Part shown: positions 27,893-36,446 of the stretch, in pieces
Position numbering within the stretch: the first letter of the stretch is position 1
Layout of the letters: each line of letters starts with the position of its first letter
Source of the DNA: Campylobacterales bacterium
GTDB taxonomy: Bacteria > Campylobacterota > Campylobacteria > Campylobacterales > Sulfurimonadaceae
Length of the DNA: 50,240 bases
Assembly: GCA_024280035.1 (NCBI GenBank)
Contig: JAJRQV010000003.1
Coordinates: forward strand, 1-50,240
Reading direction: 5' to 3'
Notes under the pieces: generated by a model
Databases searched by the model: none
What the model was told of the DNA's origin: nothing
What the model saw: the letters and a program-made list of their open reading frames with translations, nothing else
Position numbers and translations under genes: made by a program

Positions 27893-28044
27893 GATACTAA
27901 TTAAAGTGAAGATAAGCTATGTGTTGCCGTACAGAAATAAGATAATATAGTACTTTAAAAGATGATATTAAATGTGTATAAGTCTATATTCCTAAAATAA
28001 AGAATGGATAAGGTAGAATAAAATTATCGCATTTTAGGGATAAC

Positions 28045-30423
28045 ATGTATAAAATTATAGTCTTTGGTATTTTTTTACTTATTGTTTATGCTGGATATAT
28101 ACTGACTAAATTTTCCTCCCCTCCTGATCCAATTAAAATTGTTTTACAAGATAAAAAAATCGAATACAAAGAGGTTCAAAAGGTTTTAGATAAACGTTGT
28201 GTTACCTGTCACTCTTGTTATAACTCTCCTTGTCAGGCTAAGTTTTCTTCTTTTGAAGGTTTAGACAGAGGGGGTTCAAAAGATACGGTTTATGGGACAA
28301 GACTCTTTATCGCAAGTGAACCCTCTAGACTTTTTATTGATGCTAAAACAAGTGAAGCGTGGAGAGATAAAGGTTTTTTTTCTTTAACTTTTAATAATGC
28401 CAAAGAGGGTTATAACAACTCTATATTTGGGCAGATGATTAAGACGATTGATACGAATCAGGTGTATGAAAAAGAGTATGATGCTGAAGCTAAGGATATG
28501 GTCTGTGCAAAAGAGGGTGCAGAGCTTACTCAGTTTCGTAAACAACGTAAACATTCTCAAATGCCATTTGGTTTTCCTCGGCTTAAGGAGAGTGAATACA
28601 ATACGCTTATGCAATGGTTAGCACAAGGAGCAAGTGGTCCAAGTGTTTTAGCCGAGGCATTACTTAAAACACCATGTGCAAAAGCTTATGAAGAGATTAG
28701 GCAATGGGAAGACTTTTTAAATCAAGATGATGCTAAACATGCTATGACAGCGCGGTATCTATATGAGCATTATTTTTTAGCACATATCAATTTTCAAGAA
28801 GACCCTAAGGCGTTTTATTCACTTGTTCGTTCTTCAACACCAGCTCCTTTAAGCGCAGATAGATTAACAACACTTCGTCCTTATGATAAACCTGAGGTAA
28901 AGAAGTTCTATTACCGATTTATTAAAATTCATTCAACTATTGTACATAAGACACATATGCTTGTAAAATTTAATGCGGCTGAGTTAAAACGAATTAATAA
29001 ACTTTTTATAGATGTTGACTGGTTAGAAAAACCTCACCGTATGCCTTATGAAGATAAAACGAAAAGTAATGCTTTTTTGATTTATGCTCAAATTCCTTCT
29101 GTATCTCGATACAAATTTTTACTTGACCATAATGAGTACATTGTTCGTACCTTTATTCGAGGACCAATCTGTAAGGGTAATATCGCTCTCAGTGTTATTC
29201 GCGACCATTTTTGGATTATCTTTCAAAATCCAGAATATGATATAGGTGTAAATTCTCCCGAGTTCTTACACCAACAGTCTCAGAACTTACGTCTTCCTAC
29301 GGAGAGAGGAAGTTCAATGGTTTCGGCTTGGATGTTTGAATCTTTTGGGGAAGATTATCGAAATAAATACCGACGTTATTATGATGCAAAAATGAAAAAA
29401 AATCTGGAGTTTTACCCTGATGGAATGCCTATTGAAAGTATCTGGAAAGGTGAGAAAGCTACTGATGCCCCTGTCTTAACTGCGTACAGACATTTTGATA
29501 GTGGTAGCGTTAGAAAAGGGCTTTTAGGTAAATTGCCTAAGACAATTTGGTTAATTGATTATGCTCTTTTAGAACGTATTTATTATACGCTTGTAGCAGG
29601 GTTTGATGTATATGGAACGGTGTCTCATCAGATGGAAGTACGTTCTTATATGGACTTTTTTCGTTTAGAAGCGGAGTTGAATTATCTCTCTTATCTACCC
29701 AGTAAAGATAGGAACTCCTTACTGGATGAGTATTATCAAGGAGAAGGTGTATTTAAAGAGATTGAGATGAAGGATACGGCAAAAATAAGAGCCCAACATC
29801 AGTTTAAAACGCCTAGGGTGAAACAAGAATTCATGGAATTTTTAGTCAATACTCACTTCTTAAAAGAGACAAATATACATTTTGATACCATCAATTATTT
29901 TAGAATTGGTGAAAGTCCGCCACCTCTACCTGAGTATTACCACAGTAATGCTGACCTTATGCAAGGGCTTCGCTCTTTAACAGCAGAAGGAAATGGTTTT
30001 ATTCAGTTTATGACAGGAGAGGGAGTGAACCTTGCCTTTGTTCGTGTTCGAATGAAAAATACAAAAGATTTAAGAGGAAGTTTTATTGTTAATCGATGGC
30101 ATGATAATGTGAACTCTTATAATAAAGAAGAAAAAACCCTTAATGCTAAAAAAGATACACTTGATATTGTGGAAGGAAGTTTAGGCTCTTATCCAAACGT
30201 CTTTTTTGTAGTAGATGAAGAAGACCTTCCCGACTTTTTTGATATGATTAAAAACTTTAAACCTAATGCTTACTACTGGGCTAAGGCTAAAAAATATGCA
30301 ATTAGTCGTTCGGATAAAAAGTTTTGGGAACATTTTGATTGGTTTCAAGAGCAGTTTAAAAAAGAAAAGCCACTTGAAGCAGGGCTTTATGACTTAAATC
30401 GTTATTATAAACAGACTTGGTAA
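28045..30423 (+). CDS. cti: Fatty acid cis/trans isomerase, copy 1 (membrane-anchored)
   Basis: A 792-residue cytochrome c-type protein of the Cti family, which turns cis-unsaturated membrane fatty acids into trans forms in the periplasm and stiffens the membrane under solvent, heat or osmotic stress. An N-terminal hydrophobic anchor (4-22) precedes a heme-binding motif in DKRCVTCHSCYNSPCQAKF (about 50-67). Further family-like segments are MPFGFPRL, RYLYEHYFLAHI, IRGPICKGNIALSVI, RHFDSGSVRKGLLGKLPKT and VNRWHDNVNS. Length fits the family. A close paralogue follows 22 bp downstream. Upstream -10 candidate TAGAAT near 28014. Confidence 0.88.
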   Translation: MYKIIVFGIFLLIVYAGYILTKFSSPPDPIKIVLQDKKIEYKEVQKVLDKRCVTCHSCYNSPCQAKFSSFEGLDRGGSKDTVYGTRLFIASEPSRLFIDAKTSEAWRDKGFFSLTFNNAKEGYNNSIFGQMIKTIDTNQVYEKEYDAEAKDMVCAKEGAELTQFRKQRKHSQMPFGFPRLKESEYNTLMQWLAQGASGPSVLAEALLKTPCAKAYEEIRQWEDFLNQDDAKHAMTARYLYEHYFLAHINFQEDPKAFYSLVRSSTPAPLSADRLTTLRPYDKPEVKKFYYRFIKIHSTIVHKTHMLVKFNAAELKRINKLFIDVDWLEKPHRMPYEDKTKSNAFLIYAQIPSVSRYKFLLDHNEYIVRTFIRGPICKGNIALSVIRDHFWIIFQNPEYDIGVNSPEFLHQQSQNLRLPTERGSSMVSAWMFESFGEDYRNKYRRYYDAKMKKNLEFYPDGMPIESIWKGEKATDAPVLTAYRHFDSGSVRKGLLGKLPKTIWLIDYALLERIYYTLVAGFDVYGTVSHQMEVRSYMDFFRLEAELNYLSYLPSKDRNSLLDEYYQGEGVFKEIEMKDTAKIRAQHQFKTPRVKQEFMEFLVNTHFLKETNIHFDTINYFRIGESPPPLPEYYHSNADLMQGLRSLTAEGNGFIQFMTGEGVNLAFVRVRMKNTKDLRGSFIVNRWHDNVNSYNKEEKTLNAKKDTLDIVEGSLGSYPNVFFVVDEEDLPDFFDMIKNFKPNAYYWAKAKKYAISRSDKKFWEHFDWFQEQFKKEKPLEAGLYDLNRYYKQTW

Positions 30424-30445
30424 TCCATTAGTGTATAATAATTAA

Positions 30446-32848
30446 ATGAAAATACATCATCTTCTTTTTATCTCTTTTTTGCTTTTTGTAACAGGATGTT
30501 CATATTCTGCTCCTGACCCTATTGAAGTAAAACTCTCTTCTATAAAAGTAAACTACCTTACCGAGATTAAACCTGTTTTAGATAAGCGTTGTGTTGTGTG
30601 CCACTCATGTTATAACTCTCCTTGTCAAGCAAAGTTCAGCTCTTTTGAAGGGATAGACAGAGGTGGAAGTAAGGAAAAAGTTTATTTAGCTGAAAGACTT
30701 TTTGCCCAAGACCCTACACGTCTGTTTGTAGATGCTAAAAGTACGCAAGAGTGGAGAGAGAAAAAGTTTTTTTCTTTAACACAGAATCCTGATACTGCTG
30801 AAATAAAAAAAGATAATGAGGGAATTCATTATGAAGAGTCTATTATGGGGCATATGCTTTATGATAAAAAAGATAATCCTGAGGTGATTGGGGAATATGC
30901 ACCCGAGTATGATGACTTAATCTGCCCTGAGAATTTGGATGAACTGGGTAAATATCAGGATAAACATCCTAATCATGGGATGCCTTATGGTTTTCCTGCA
31001 CTGAGTGAAAAAGAGTATAGTCTGATTATGCAGTGGCTTGCACAAGGAGCACATGGTCCTAATGAAGTGCAGCAAAAAAAATTAATAACACCTTCATTAG
31101 CGGCGCAAAAAGAGATTAGTACCTTAGAATTTTTTTTAAATAAGAGAGATATAAAACATCAACTTACCGCGCGTTATATATATGAACATTATTTTTTAGC
31201 ACATATCTATTTTGATACAGCTCCTAAAGAATTCTTTAACCTTGTTCGTTATCGAACACCTTCGGGTGAAGCAATTGATGTTATCGCAACACGACGACCT
31301 TATGATAATCCACATGAGGATAAATTTTATTATCGATTAGAAAAAATTCATTCAACTATTGTACATAAAACACATATTACCTCTAAATTTGGAGATAAAA
31401 AACTTGCTTTAATTCAAAAACTTTTTATAACTGTGCCTTGGTTACAAAAGCCTCATCTTATGTCATATGAAAAAAAAGATTCGGCAAATCCTTTTATTAC
31501 CTATGCTCAAATTCCGCCTGAGTCACGTTATAGGCTTATGTTAGATGATAGTGAGTATTTTGTACGTACCTTTATTCGTGGACCAGTATGTAAGGGTCAG
31601 ATTGCACTGAATGTTATACATGATCATTTTTGGATTTTTTTTCAAGACCCTCGCTTTGATATAGGGGTACAAAATCCACAGTTTTTAGTGAAACAAGCAA
31701 GCAATTTAGCTATGCCTATTGAAACGGGCAGTGAACAGAGTGTATTTAAAGTTTTTTCAGATAGATATAGAAATAGATACACGCAATATTATATGGCAAA
31801 AATGGATAAAACAGTCACAATGTATCCTAGGGGATTTCCTATTGAAGCGATTTGGAAAGGAGATAATGCTTCTGACTCTCCAGCATTAACCATATATAGA
31901 CATTTTGATTCAGCATCTGTTCATTCTAGTCTTTTAGGGGGATTACCTCGTACAATGTGGGTTATTGATTATGCCCATTTTGAAAGAATATATTATGCCT
32001 TAGTAGCAGGTTTTGATGTTTTTGGTAATGTCTCTCATCAGACAAATATACGTAGATATATGGATTTTTTACGTCTTGAGGGTGAGATTAACTTTCTTCT
32101 TTATATGCCAAAAGAGAAGAGATGGCTTATGTTTAAATCTTGGTATATAGGTGATTATCTAGGAAAAGACATTAATGCAAATGCTCACATAAAAGAAGAT
32201 ATAGGGCATTTTGGAAATAAAATTAAGTATAAATCCGACTTTGTTAAACAAGAGTTTGTAGAGGGTTTAATTGATAAACACTTTTTAAAAAATACTGCCA
32301 TGACACTTGATGAGGTTAATTACTTTAGAAGAGGTGAAACAATACCAAGTTTACCTAAGGTGTATAAGAATGAAGAAGATTTAGAAAGAGGAATACGTGC
32401 ATTAACAGCGCCAGGAACAGGCTTTATTAAACATGTTACCGATCAAGGACTTAATATTATTCATATCCGTGTTATTTTAAATAATACAAAAGAGCTTTTA
32501 GGTACTTTAGTGATTAATCGATGGCATGATAATGTTAATTCTCTGTTTGGAGAAAAAAGTCGTCTTAATTCAAATAAAGATACTCTTGATGTCTTAAAAG
32601 GAAATATTGGTTCGTATCCTAATGTTTTTACTGTTGTTAAAGAAGATGACTTACCTGATTTTTTTGATATGCTTGTTAACTTTAAAGAGACACCTGAATA
32701 TCTACAAAAGATAAAAAAATATGGAATTAGCCGTAATAATAAAGACTTTTGGAAAGAATATGATTGGTTTCAAGAGAAGTTTTATAAAGAAGAACCTTTA
32801 GAATCGGGTCTGTACGATTTAAATCGATATTATAAACAAGCTTGGTAA
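30446..32848 (+). CDS. cti: Fatty acid cis/trans isomerase, copy 2 (lipoprotein)
   Basis: An 800-residue paralogue of the preceding gene, similar over its whole length and ending with the same LYDLNRYYKQ-W. The N-terminus is a lipoprotein signal with lipobox VTGC (Cys near 18), so it is anchored differently from copy 1. The heme site DKRCVVCHSCYNSPCQAKF, MPYGFPAL, RYIYEHYFLAHI, IRGPVCKGQIALNVI, YRHFDSASVHSSLLGGLPRT and VINRWHDNVNS are all intact. No lesion is seen. Most genomes with Cti have one copy; the pair looks like a tandem duplication that has since diverged. Confidence 0.88.
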   Translation: MKIHHLLFISFLLFVTGCSYSAPDPIEVKLSSIKVNYLTEIKPVLDKRCVVCHSCYNSPCQAKFSSFEGIDRGGSKEKVYLAERLFAQDPTRLFVDAKSTQEWREKKFFSLTQNPDTAEIKKDNEGIHYEESIMGHMLYDKKDNPEVIGEYAPEYDDLICPENLDELGKYQDKHPNHGMPYGFPALSEKEYSLIMQWLAQGAHGPNEVQQKKLITPSLAAQKEISTLEFFLNKRDIKHQLTARYIYEHYFLAHIYFDTAPKEFFNLVRYRTPSGEAIDVIATRRPYDNPHEDKFYYRLEKIHSTIVHKTHITSKFGDKKLALIQKLFITVPWLQKPHLMSYEKKDSANPFITYAQIPPESRYRLMLDDSEYFVRTFIRGPVCKGQIALNVIHDHFWIFFQDPRFDIGVQNPQFLVKQASNLAMPIETGSEQSVFKVFSDRYRNRYTQYYMAKMDKTVTMYPRGFPIEAIWKGDNASDSPALTIYRHFDSASVHSSLLGGLPRTMWVIDYAHFERIYYALVAGFDVFGNVSHQTNIRRYMDFLRLEGEINFLLYMPKEKRWLMFKSWYIGDYLGKDINANAHIKEDIGHFGNKIKYKSDFVKQEFVEGLIDKHFLKNTAMTLDEVNYFRRGETIPSLPKVYKNEEDLERGIRALTAPGTGFIKHVTDQGLNIIHIRVILNNTKELLGTLVINRWHDNVNSLFGEKSRLNSNKDTLDVLKGNIGSYPNVFTVVKEDDLPDFFDMLVNFKETPEYLQKIKKYGISRNNKDFWKEYDWFQEKFYKEEPLESGLYDLNRYYKQAW

Positions 32849-32850
32849 AA

Positions 32851-32876
32851 TAGTTTTTAGTTTTTAGTTTTTAGTT
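32851..32876. repeat. Heptanucleotide tandem repeat (TAGTTTT)x3.7
   Basis: Three full copies and five bases of TAGTTTT, without mismatch, between the second cti gene and the ribosome-binding site (GGAG) of the next gene. A change of copy number would change the spacing of any upstream promoter but not a reading frame. Confidence 0.9.
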
Positions 32877-32887
32877 GGAGGTGTGTT

Positions 32888-33484
32888 ATGGAGTTTAAGT
32901 ATGTAGGGGCAATGCCTGTTGTTTCTGAAAAAGGGGTAGGCTTTGATGAAACAAAACCAGATAAATATACCTTTTTAAATGCAACAATAGAACTTTTAGA
33001 AGCACTTAATTATGGAGAAACACAGACAACTAAACATCTTCATAATGTAAGTGCGAGGGAGTATTCAAGCTTAGAGTTGATGGAATTATTACGAAAGTAT
33101 GGTTCTAACTTAGATGAACATATTATAAGCAGTGGGTTAAAAGCAGAGATTTTAGTTAACGATTTAATTCAGCGGGTATATGAAAATAAGATGATTAATG
33201 AAGATGGACGTAAGGCTTGGCTGAATAATATTGAACTTATGAAAGAGTATTATTTCCAGTATGTGATTAATGAGTCTGCTTATAAATGTGCTTTAGAAGC
33301 CTTAGGTCAAGAGATTCATGATGGACGTGTTAAAGAGGTGATTTTTCCTATGTTTAGAAACTATGGTTTAGTTCTGCATGACCTTGATTATATTTTACAA
33401 CATAGAAAACCTCCTATTGATAGTAATTTAACTGTTGAAACGGGAAAAGAAGGTCTTTTTGGTAAACTAACAATATTTCATTGA
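32888..33484 (+). CDS. Conserved-looking protein of unknown function
   Basis: A 198-residue soluble protein that I do not recognise. It has no signal peptide or membrane segment, is mostly helical in character (IELLEALNY, EYSSLELMELLRKYGSNLDEHI, RKAWLNNIELMKEYYFQYVINESAYKCALEAL), and carries a short start MEFKYVGAMPVVSEKGVGFD that might be a beta-hairpin. One cysteine. The ATG follows GGAGGTGTGTT. It lies 39 bp after cti copy 2 and could be transcribed with it, but the heptamer repeat separates them. Confidence 0.7.
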   Translation: MEFKYVGAMPVVSEKGVGFDETKPDKYTFLNATIELLEALNYGETQTTKHLHNVSAREYSSLELMELLRKYGSNLDEHIISSGLKAEILVNDLIQRVYENKMINEDGRKAWLNNIELMKEYYFQYVINESAYKCALEALGQEIHDGRVKEVIFPMFRNYGLVLHDLDYILQHRKPPIDSNLTVETGKEGLFGKLTIFH

Positions 33485-33588
33485 TAGTTTTACCTGTACC
33501 GGTACCAGCGTGATTTTACGGATTGTGCTAGTTTTTAGTCTTACTTGTGTCATATCTTTGTAATTATAGGAACAAGCTTCCTCATAAA

Positions 33589-33627
33589 AAGCTTATAAAA
33601 TACTTAAATTAAGTATATTGTAAGCTT
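33589..33627. promoter_or_regulatory. 19-bp dyad over the rplM promoter -35 region
   Basis: Arms 33589-33607 and 33609-33627 pair over 19 bp with two mismatches around a single A. The dyad ends 7 bp before the likely -10 box (33635-33640), so a protein bound there would interfere with or help RNA polymerase at the ribosomal-protein promoter. The regulator is unknown. Confidence 0.55.
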
Positions 33628-33634
33628 ATCTCAC

Positions 33635-33640
33635 TATACT
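33635..33640 (+). promoter_or_regulatory. Likely -10 box of rplM-rpsI
   Basis: TATACT 60 bp upstream of the rplM ATG, the best -10 candidate in the gap after the unknown gene. Confidence 0.45.
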
Positions 33641-33699
33641 TTCACCACTTATTAAAAGAGCTTATAACTTTTTTATAGAAAATACAAAAAGGAAATTAG

Positions 33700-34122
33700 A
33701 TGAAATTTACTAAAATTGCATCTCCTGAGCAGATTGATCGCAAGTGGATTCTTGTTGACGCTGAAGGGAAAACATTTGGTCGTTTAATCACGGAAGTTGC
33801 TACTAGCCTTCGTGGTAAAGACAAACCTTACTTTACTCCAAACATTGACTGTGGTGATTATGTTGTAATCATTAACGCTTCTAAAGCAAAATTCAATGGT
33901 GCTGGCAAAATTGCTAACAAAGAGTACTTCTCTCACTCAGGTTACTTCGGTTCTACTAAGAGTGTTAAAATGACAGACCTTCTAGAAAATAATCCTGAAA
34001 AACTGTTTAAATTAGCAACTCGTGGTATGTTACCAAAAACTAAACTTGGTGCAGCAATGCTAAAAAAACTTAAAGTGTACAAGGGTGCTGAGCATCCACA
34101 TAGTGCACAACTAGCTAAGTAA
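33700..34122 (+). CDS. rplM: 50S ribosomal protein L13
   Basis: A 140-residue L13 protein of the large ribosomal subunit, complete from the [17 protein letters not shown] start region through [24 protein letters not shown] to the basic [18 protein letters not shown] and the final [10 protein letters not shown]. Length is normal. It is followed at 11 bp by rpsI, the usual pairing. AAAAAGGAAATTAG precedes the ATG. Confidence 0.98.
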   Translation: MKFTKIASPEQIDRKWILVDAEGKTFGRLITEVATSLRGKDKPYFTPNIDCGDYVVIINASKAKFNGAGKIANKEYFSHSGYFGSTKSVKMTDLLENNPEKLFKLATRGMLPKTKLGAAMLKKLKVYKGAEHPHSAQLAK

Positions 34123-34133
34123 GGAAATATAAG

Positions 34134-34523
34134 ATGGCAAAAACTTACGCAACGGGTAGAAGAAAAGCTTCTATCGCAAAAGTATGGATGACTCCAGGTA
34201 CGGGAAAAATTGTTATCAATGGTCTTTCTATTGATGCATGGTTAGGTGGACTTGAAGCGAAAAAACTTCGTGTAATGCAACCACTTACTCTAACTAAACA
34301 AGCTGAATCTGTTGATATCATTGCTTCTACTCTTGGTGGCGGTTTCGCTGGTCAAGCAGATGCACTTCGTCACGGTATTTCTAGATGTTTAGTGAAAATG
34401 GATGAAAGCTTCCGTGCTATTCTTAAACCTGAAGGTATGATGACTCGTGATTCACGTGTTGTTGAACGTAAGAAACCAGGTAAGAGAAAAGCACGTCGTT
34501 CTCGTCAATTCTCAAAACGTTAA
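34134..34523 (+). CDS. rpsI: 30S ribosomal protein S9
   Basis: A 129-residue S9 protein of the small subunit: N-terminal [14 protein letters not shown], central [19 protein letters not shown] and the typical basic tail ending [11 protein letters not shown], whose last arginine reaches the ribosomal P site. Co-transcribed with rplM and followed by hairpins at 34533-34547 and 34636-34673. Confidence 0.98.
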   Translation: MAKTYATGRRKASIAKVWMTPGTGKIVINGLSIDAWLGGLEAKKLRVMQPLTLTKQAESVDIIASTLGGGFAGQADALRHGISRCLVKMDESFRAILKPEGMMTRDSRVVERKKPGKRKARRSRQFSKR

Positions 34524-34532
34524 GAGACTTAT

Positions 34533-34547
34533 TACACGTTTTGTGTA
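34533..34547 (+). terminator. Weak hairpin after rpsI
   Basis: TACAC-GTTTT-GTGTA followed by a T-rich stretch (CTTTTCGTTTTTT), ten bases after the rpsI stop codon. The stem is short; a leaky stop is plausible. Confidence 0.45.
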
Positions 34548-34635
34548 CTTTTCGTTTTTTCAGCAAACGTTAATCCTAGACTTAATTGGATTAATCGTTT
34601 CTTTAGTAAAAGGTTAAGAAACTCTTATCGTTTGT

Positions 34636-34673
34636 ATATCTTCCTTTGGGAAGATATGCTCTCTCTTTTTTTT
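34636..34673 (+). terminator. Strong terminator between rpsI and the ClC gene
   Basis: ATATCTTCC-TTTG-GGAAGATAT (9-bp perfect stem) followed after GCTCTCTC by eight Ts, with further T-runs to 34710. The remaining spacer up to 34770 holds the likely promoter of the ClC gene (TATAAT around 34721) and nothing else. Confidence 0.7.
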
Positions 34674-34770
34674 CTTTTTAAATTTTTTTTTCTTTCTTTT
34701 TAAACTTACTGTAAATTGCGTTATAATTGTGTGCATTACGACAACACCTTCACGAATTTAGGCTTTATTT

Positions 34771-36168
34771 ATGCAAAGACATATTACAGAACAAACTGCA
34801 ATTTTTATTAGTGTTGTCAAATGGGTGTTTCTCTCTTCTTTTATTGGTGTAATTATTGGTGCAGTGATTACCTTATTTCTTAAAATTTTACAATATTCTG
34901 AAGAGTCACAGTCTCTTCTTCCTTTTAAGTATTATTATCTCTTACCCTTTGCTTTAGTGTTAACGGTTTGGATTATTCGAACCTTTGCTCCAACAGCAGA
35001 AGGGCATGGAACGGAAAAAGTGATTGATGCGGTGCATAATGATTATGGAAAGATAGATATTTCAGTTATTCCTGTAAAACTTTTTGCAACAGTATTGACT
35101 ATTTTTGCAGGGGGTTCTGTTGGTAAAGAAGGTCCTGCTGCACAGATTGGAGCAGGGGTCTCTTCTTGGTTGTCGGTGATGTTAAAATTTTCTAAACAAG
35201 ACAGAAAAAAACTGGTAATCTGTGGGATTAGTGCAGGGTTTGCTTCGGTATTTGGAACACCAATTGCAGGAGCTATCTTTGGAGTTGAGGTACTTATTAT
35301 AGGTGTGATTATGTATGATGTTTTATTACCATCATTTATTGCAGGTTTTGCCGCTTTTACTACAGCACAGCTTTTGGGTATTGATTATACCTATTATGAT
35401 TTACATTTTTATCAAAATGTTGTACTTGATTTACCGCTTATTGGAACGGTTGTTTTTGCAGGTTTGTTTTTTGGATTTATTTCTGATATTTTAGTTACAA
35501 GTACAAAAGCTGTGCATACCTTTATTAGTAAACTCTCTTTTCATCCTGATTTAAAAGCATTTGTTGGTGGTATTATTATTGTTGTTCTTGCTCTTATTTT
35601 TGGTGAGGAGTATTTAGGCTTAGGTATTACTACCATAGAAAGTCTTCTCAATCCTGCTCCTTTTTTCTCCCAAGATATTCCTTGGTATGCTTTTTTACTA
35701 AAAATGTTGTTTACTGCTATAACCTTAGGTGCAGGAGGAAGTGGAGGTATTTTAACCCCTGTCTTTTTTATAGGAGCGAGTAGTGGGCATGCTTTTGCAA
35801 GTTTTGTTGATCCTTCCCATATCGCGCTATTTGCGGGGCTTGGGTTTGTAAGTGTTTTAGCAGGTACAACCAACACCCCCATTGCTGCGACAATTATGGC
35901 TGTTGAACTGTTTGGTTTAGATATGGCACATTATGCGGCATTGTCTACAGTAATAAGTTTTTTAATATCAGGGCATAGAAGTGTTTTCCCTTCCCAAATC
36001 CTTGCTATGCGAAAATCAGAAATGATAGAGATAAAGGTAGGAGAAGAGATAGCCAAGACAGAAGCTGCCCTTGAAAATAAAGAACAAGAAAAAATAAACA
36101 GAGTTCGAAATAGGTTACATAAAAAACGTGAAGAGTTAAATAAAAAGAAACGACATAAAAAAGATTAG
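34771..36168 (+). CDS. ClC family chloride channel/transporter
   Basis: A 465-residue ClC-type anion channel or Cl-/H+ antiporter with about ten or more membrane segments, an inner-membrane protein. The family motif usually read G(K/R)EGP is present as GGSVGKEGPAAQIG with the gating glutamate at 120; the later GTPIAGAIFGVEVL and GAGGSGGILTPVFFIGAS motifs are intact. The first selectivity segment is PTAEGHGTEKVIDAV instead of the classical GSGIP. There are no CBS domains; the C-terminal 60 residues form a basic coiled coil (REELNKKKRHKKD). Physiological anion unknown. Confidence 0.9.
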   Translation: MQRHITEQTAIFISVVKWVFLSSFIGVIIGAVITLFLKILQYSEESQSLLPFKYYYLLPFALVLTVWIIRTFAPTAEGHGTEKVIDAVHNDYGKIDISVIPVKLFATVLTIFAGGSVGKEGPAAQIGAGVSSWLSVMLKFSKQDRKKLVICGISAGFASVFGTPIAGAIFGVEVLIIGVIMYDVLLPSFIAGFAAFTTAQLLGIDYTYYDLHFYQNVVLDLPLIGTVVFAGLFFGFISDILVTSTKAVHTFISKLSFHPDLKAFVGGIIIVVLALIFGEEYLGLGITTIESLLNPAPFFSQDIPWYAFLLKMLFTAITLGAGGSGGILTPVFFIGASSGHAFASFVDPSHIALFAGLGFVSVLAGTTNTPIAATIMAVELFGLDMAHYAALSTVISFLISGHRSVFPSQILAMRKSEMIEIKVGEEIAKTEAALENKEQEKINRVRNRLHKKREELNKKKRHKKD

Positions 36169-36180
36169 TAGATGATTCTT

Positions 36181-36202
36181 TTCTACACATTTTCTACACA
36201 TT
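36181..36202. repeat. Tandem 11-bp duplication after the ClC gene
   Basis: TTCTACACATT occurs twice in direct succession 13 bp after the clc stop codon. The rest of the 36203-36409 spacer shows no gene. Confidence 0.8.
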
Positions 36203-36409
36203 AGTTTCTTATAATATATTTAGAAAGAGAGATAATGGTTCTTCCCCTTTCCTTATCTCCTTCTATCCTCCCTAAATACTTAAGATAGTGCTTTTGTCAA
36301 TTCTACTTTAGATAAAAGTCACTTCTTAAAACCTTCTATTCAAAAAATATTAATTAAATTTCAATAGTTATTCAATTTTATTGATTAATAGCCTTTCAGC
36401 GTTATTCGA

Positions 36410-36415
36410 TATACT
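36410..36415 (+). promoter_or_regulatory. Likely -10 box of the OprD-like porin gene
   Basis: TATACT 31 bp upstream of the GTG start, with a T-rich region before it. Its place inside the longer open frame argues for the GTG start at 36447 rather than the frame start at 36381. Confidence 0.5.
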
Positions 36416-36446
36416 AATAAACTTATTTTATAAGCAAAGGAGAATT

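Noticed and set aside
36381-36446. Longer N-terminus for the OprD-like porin
   Set aside because: The added part precedes a good signal peptide, contains the likely -10 box and lacks a ribosome site, while GTG 36447 has AAAGGAG.
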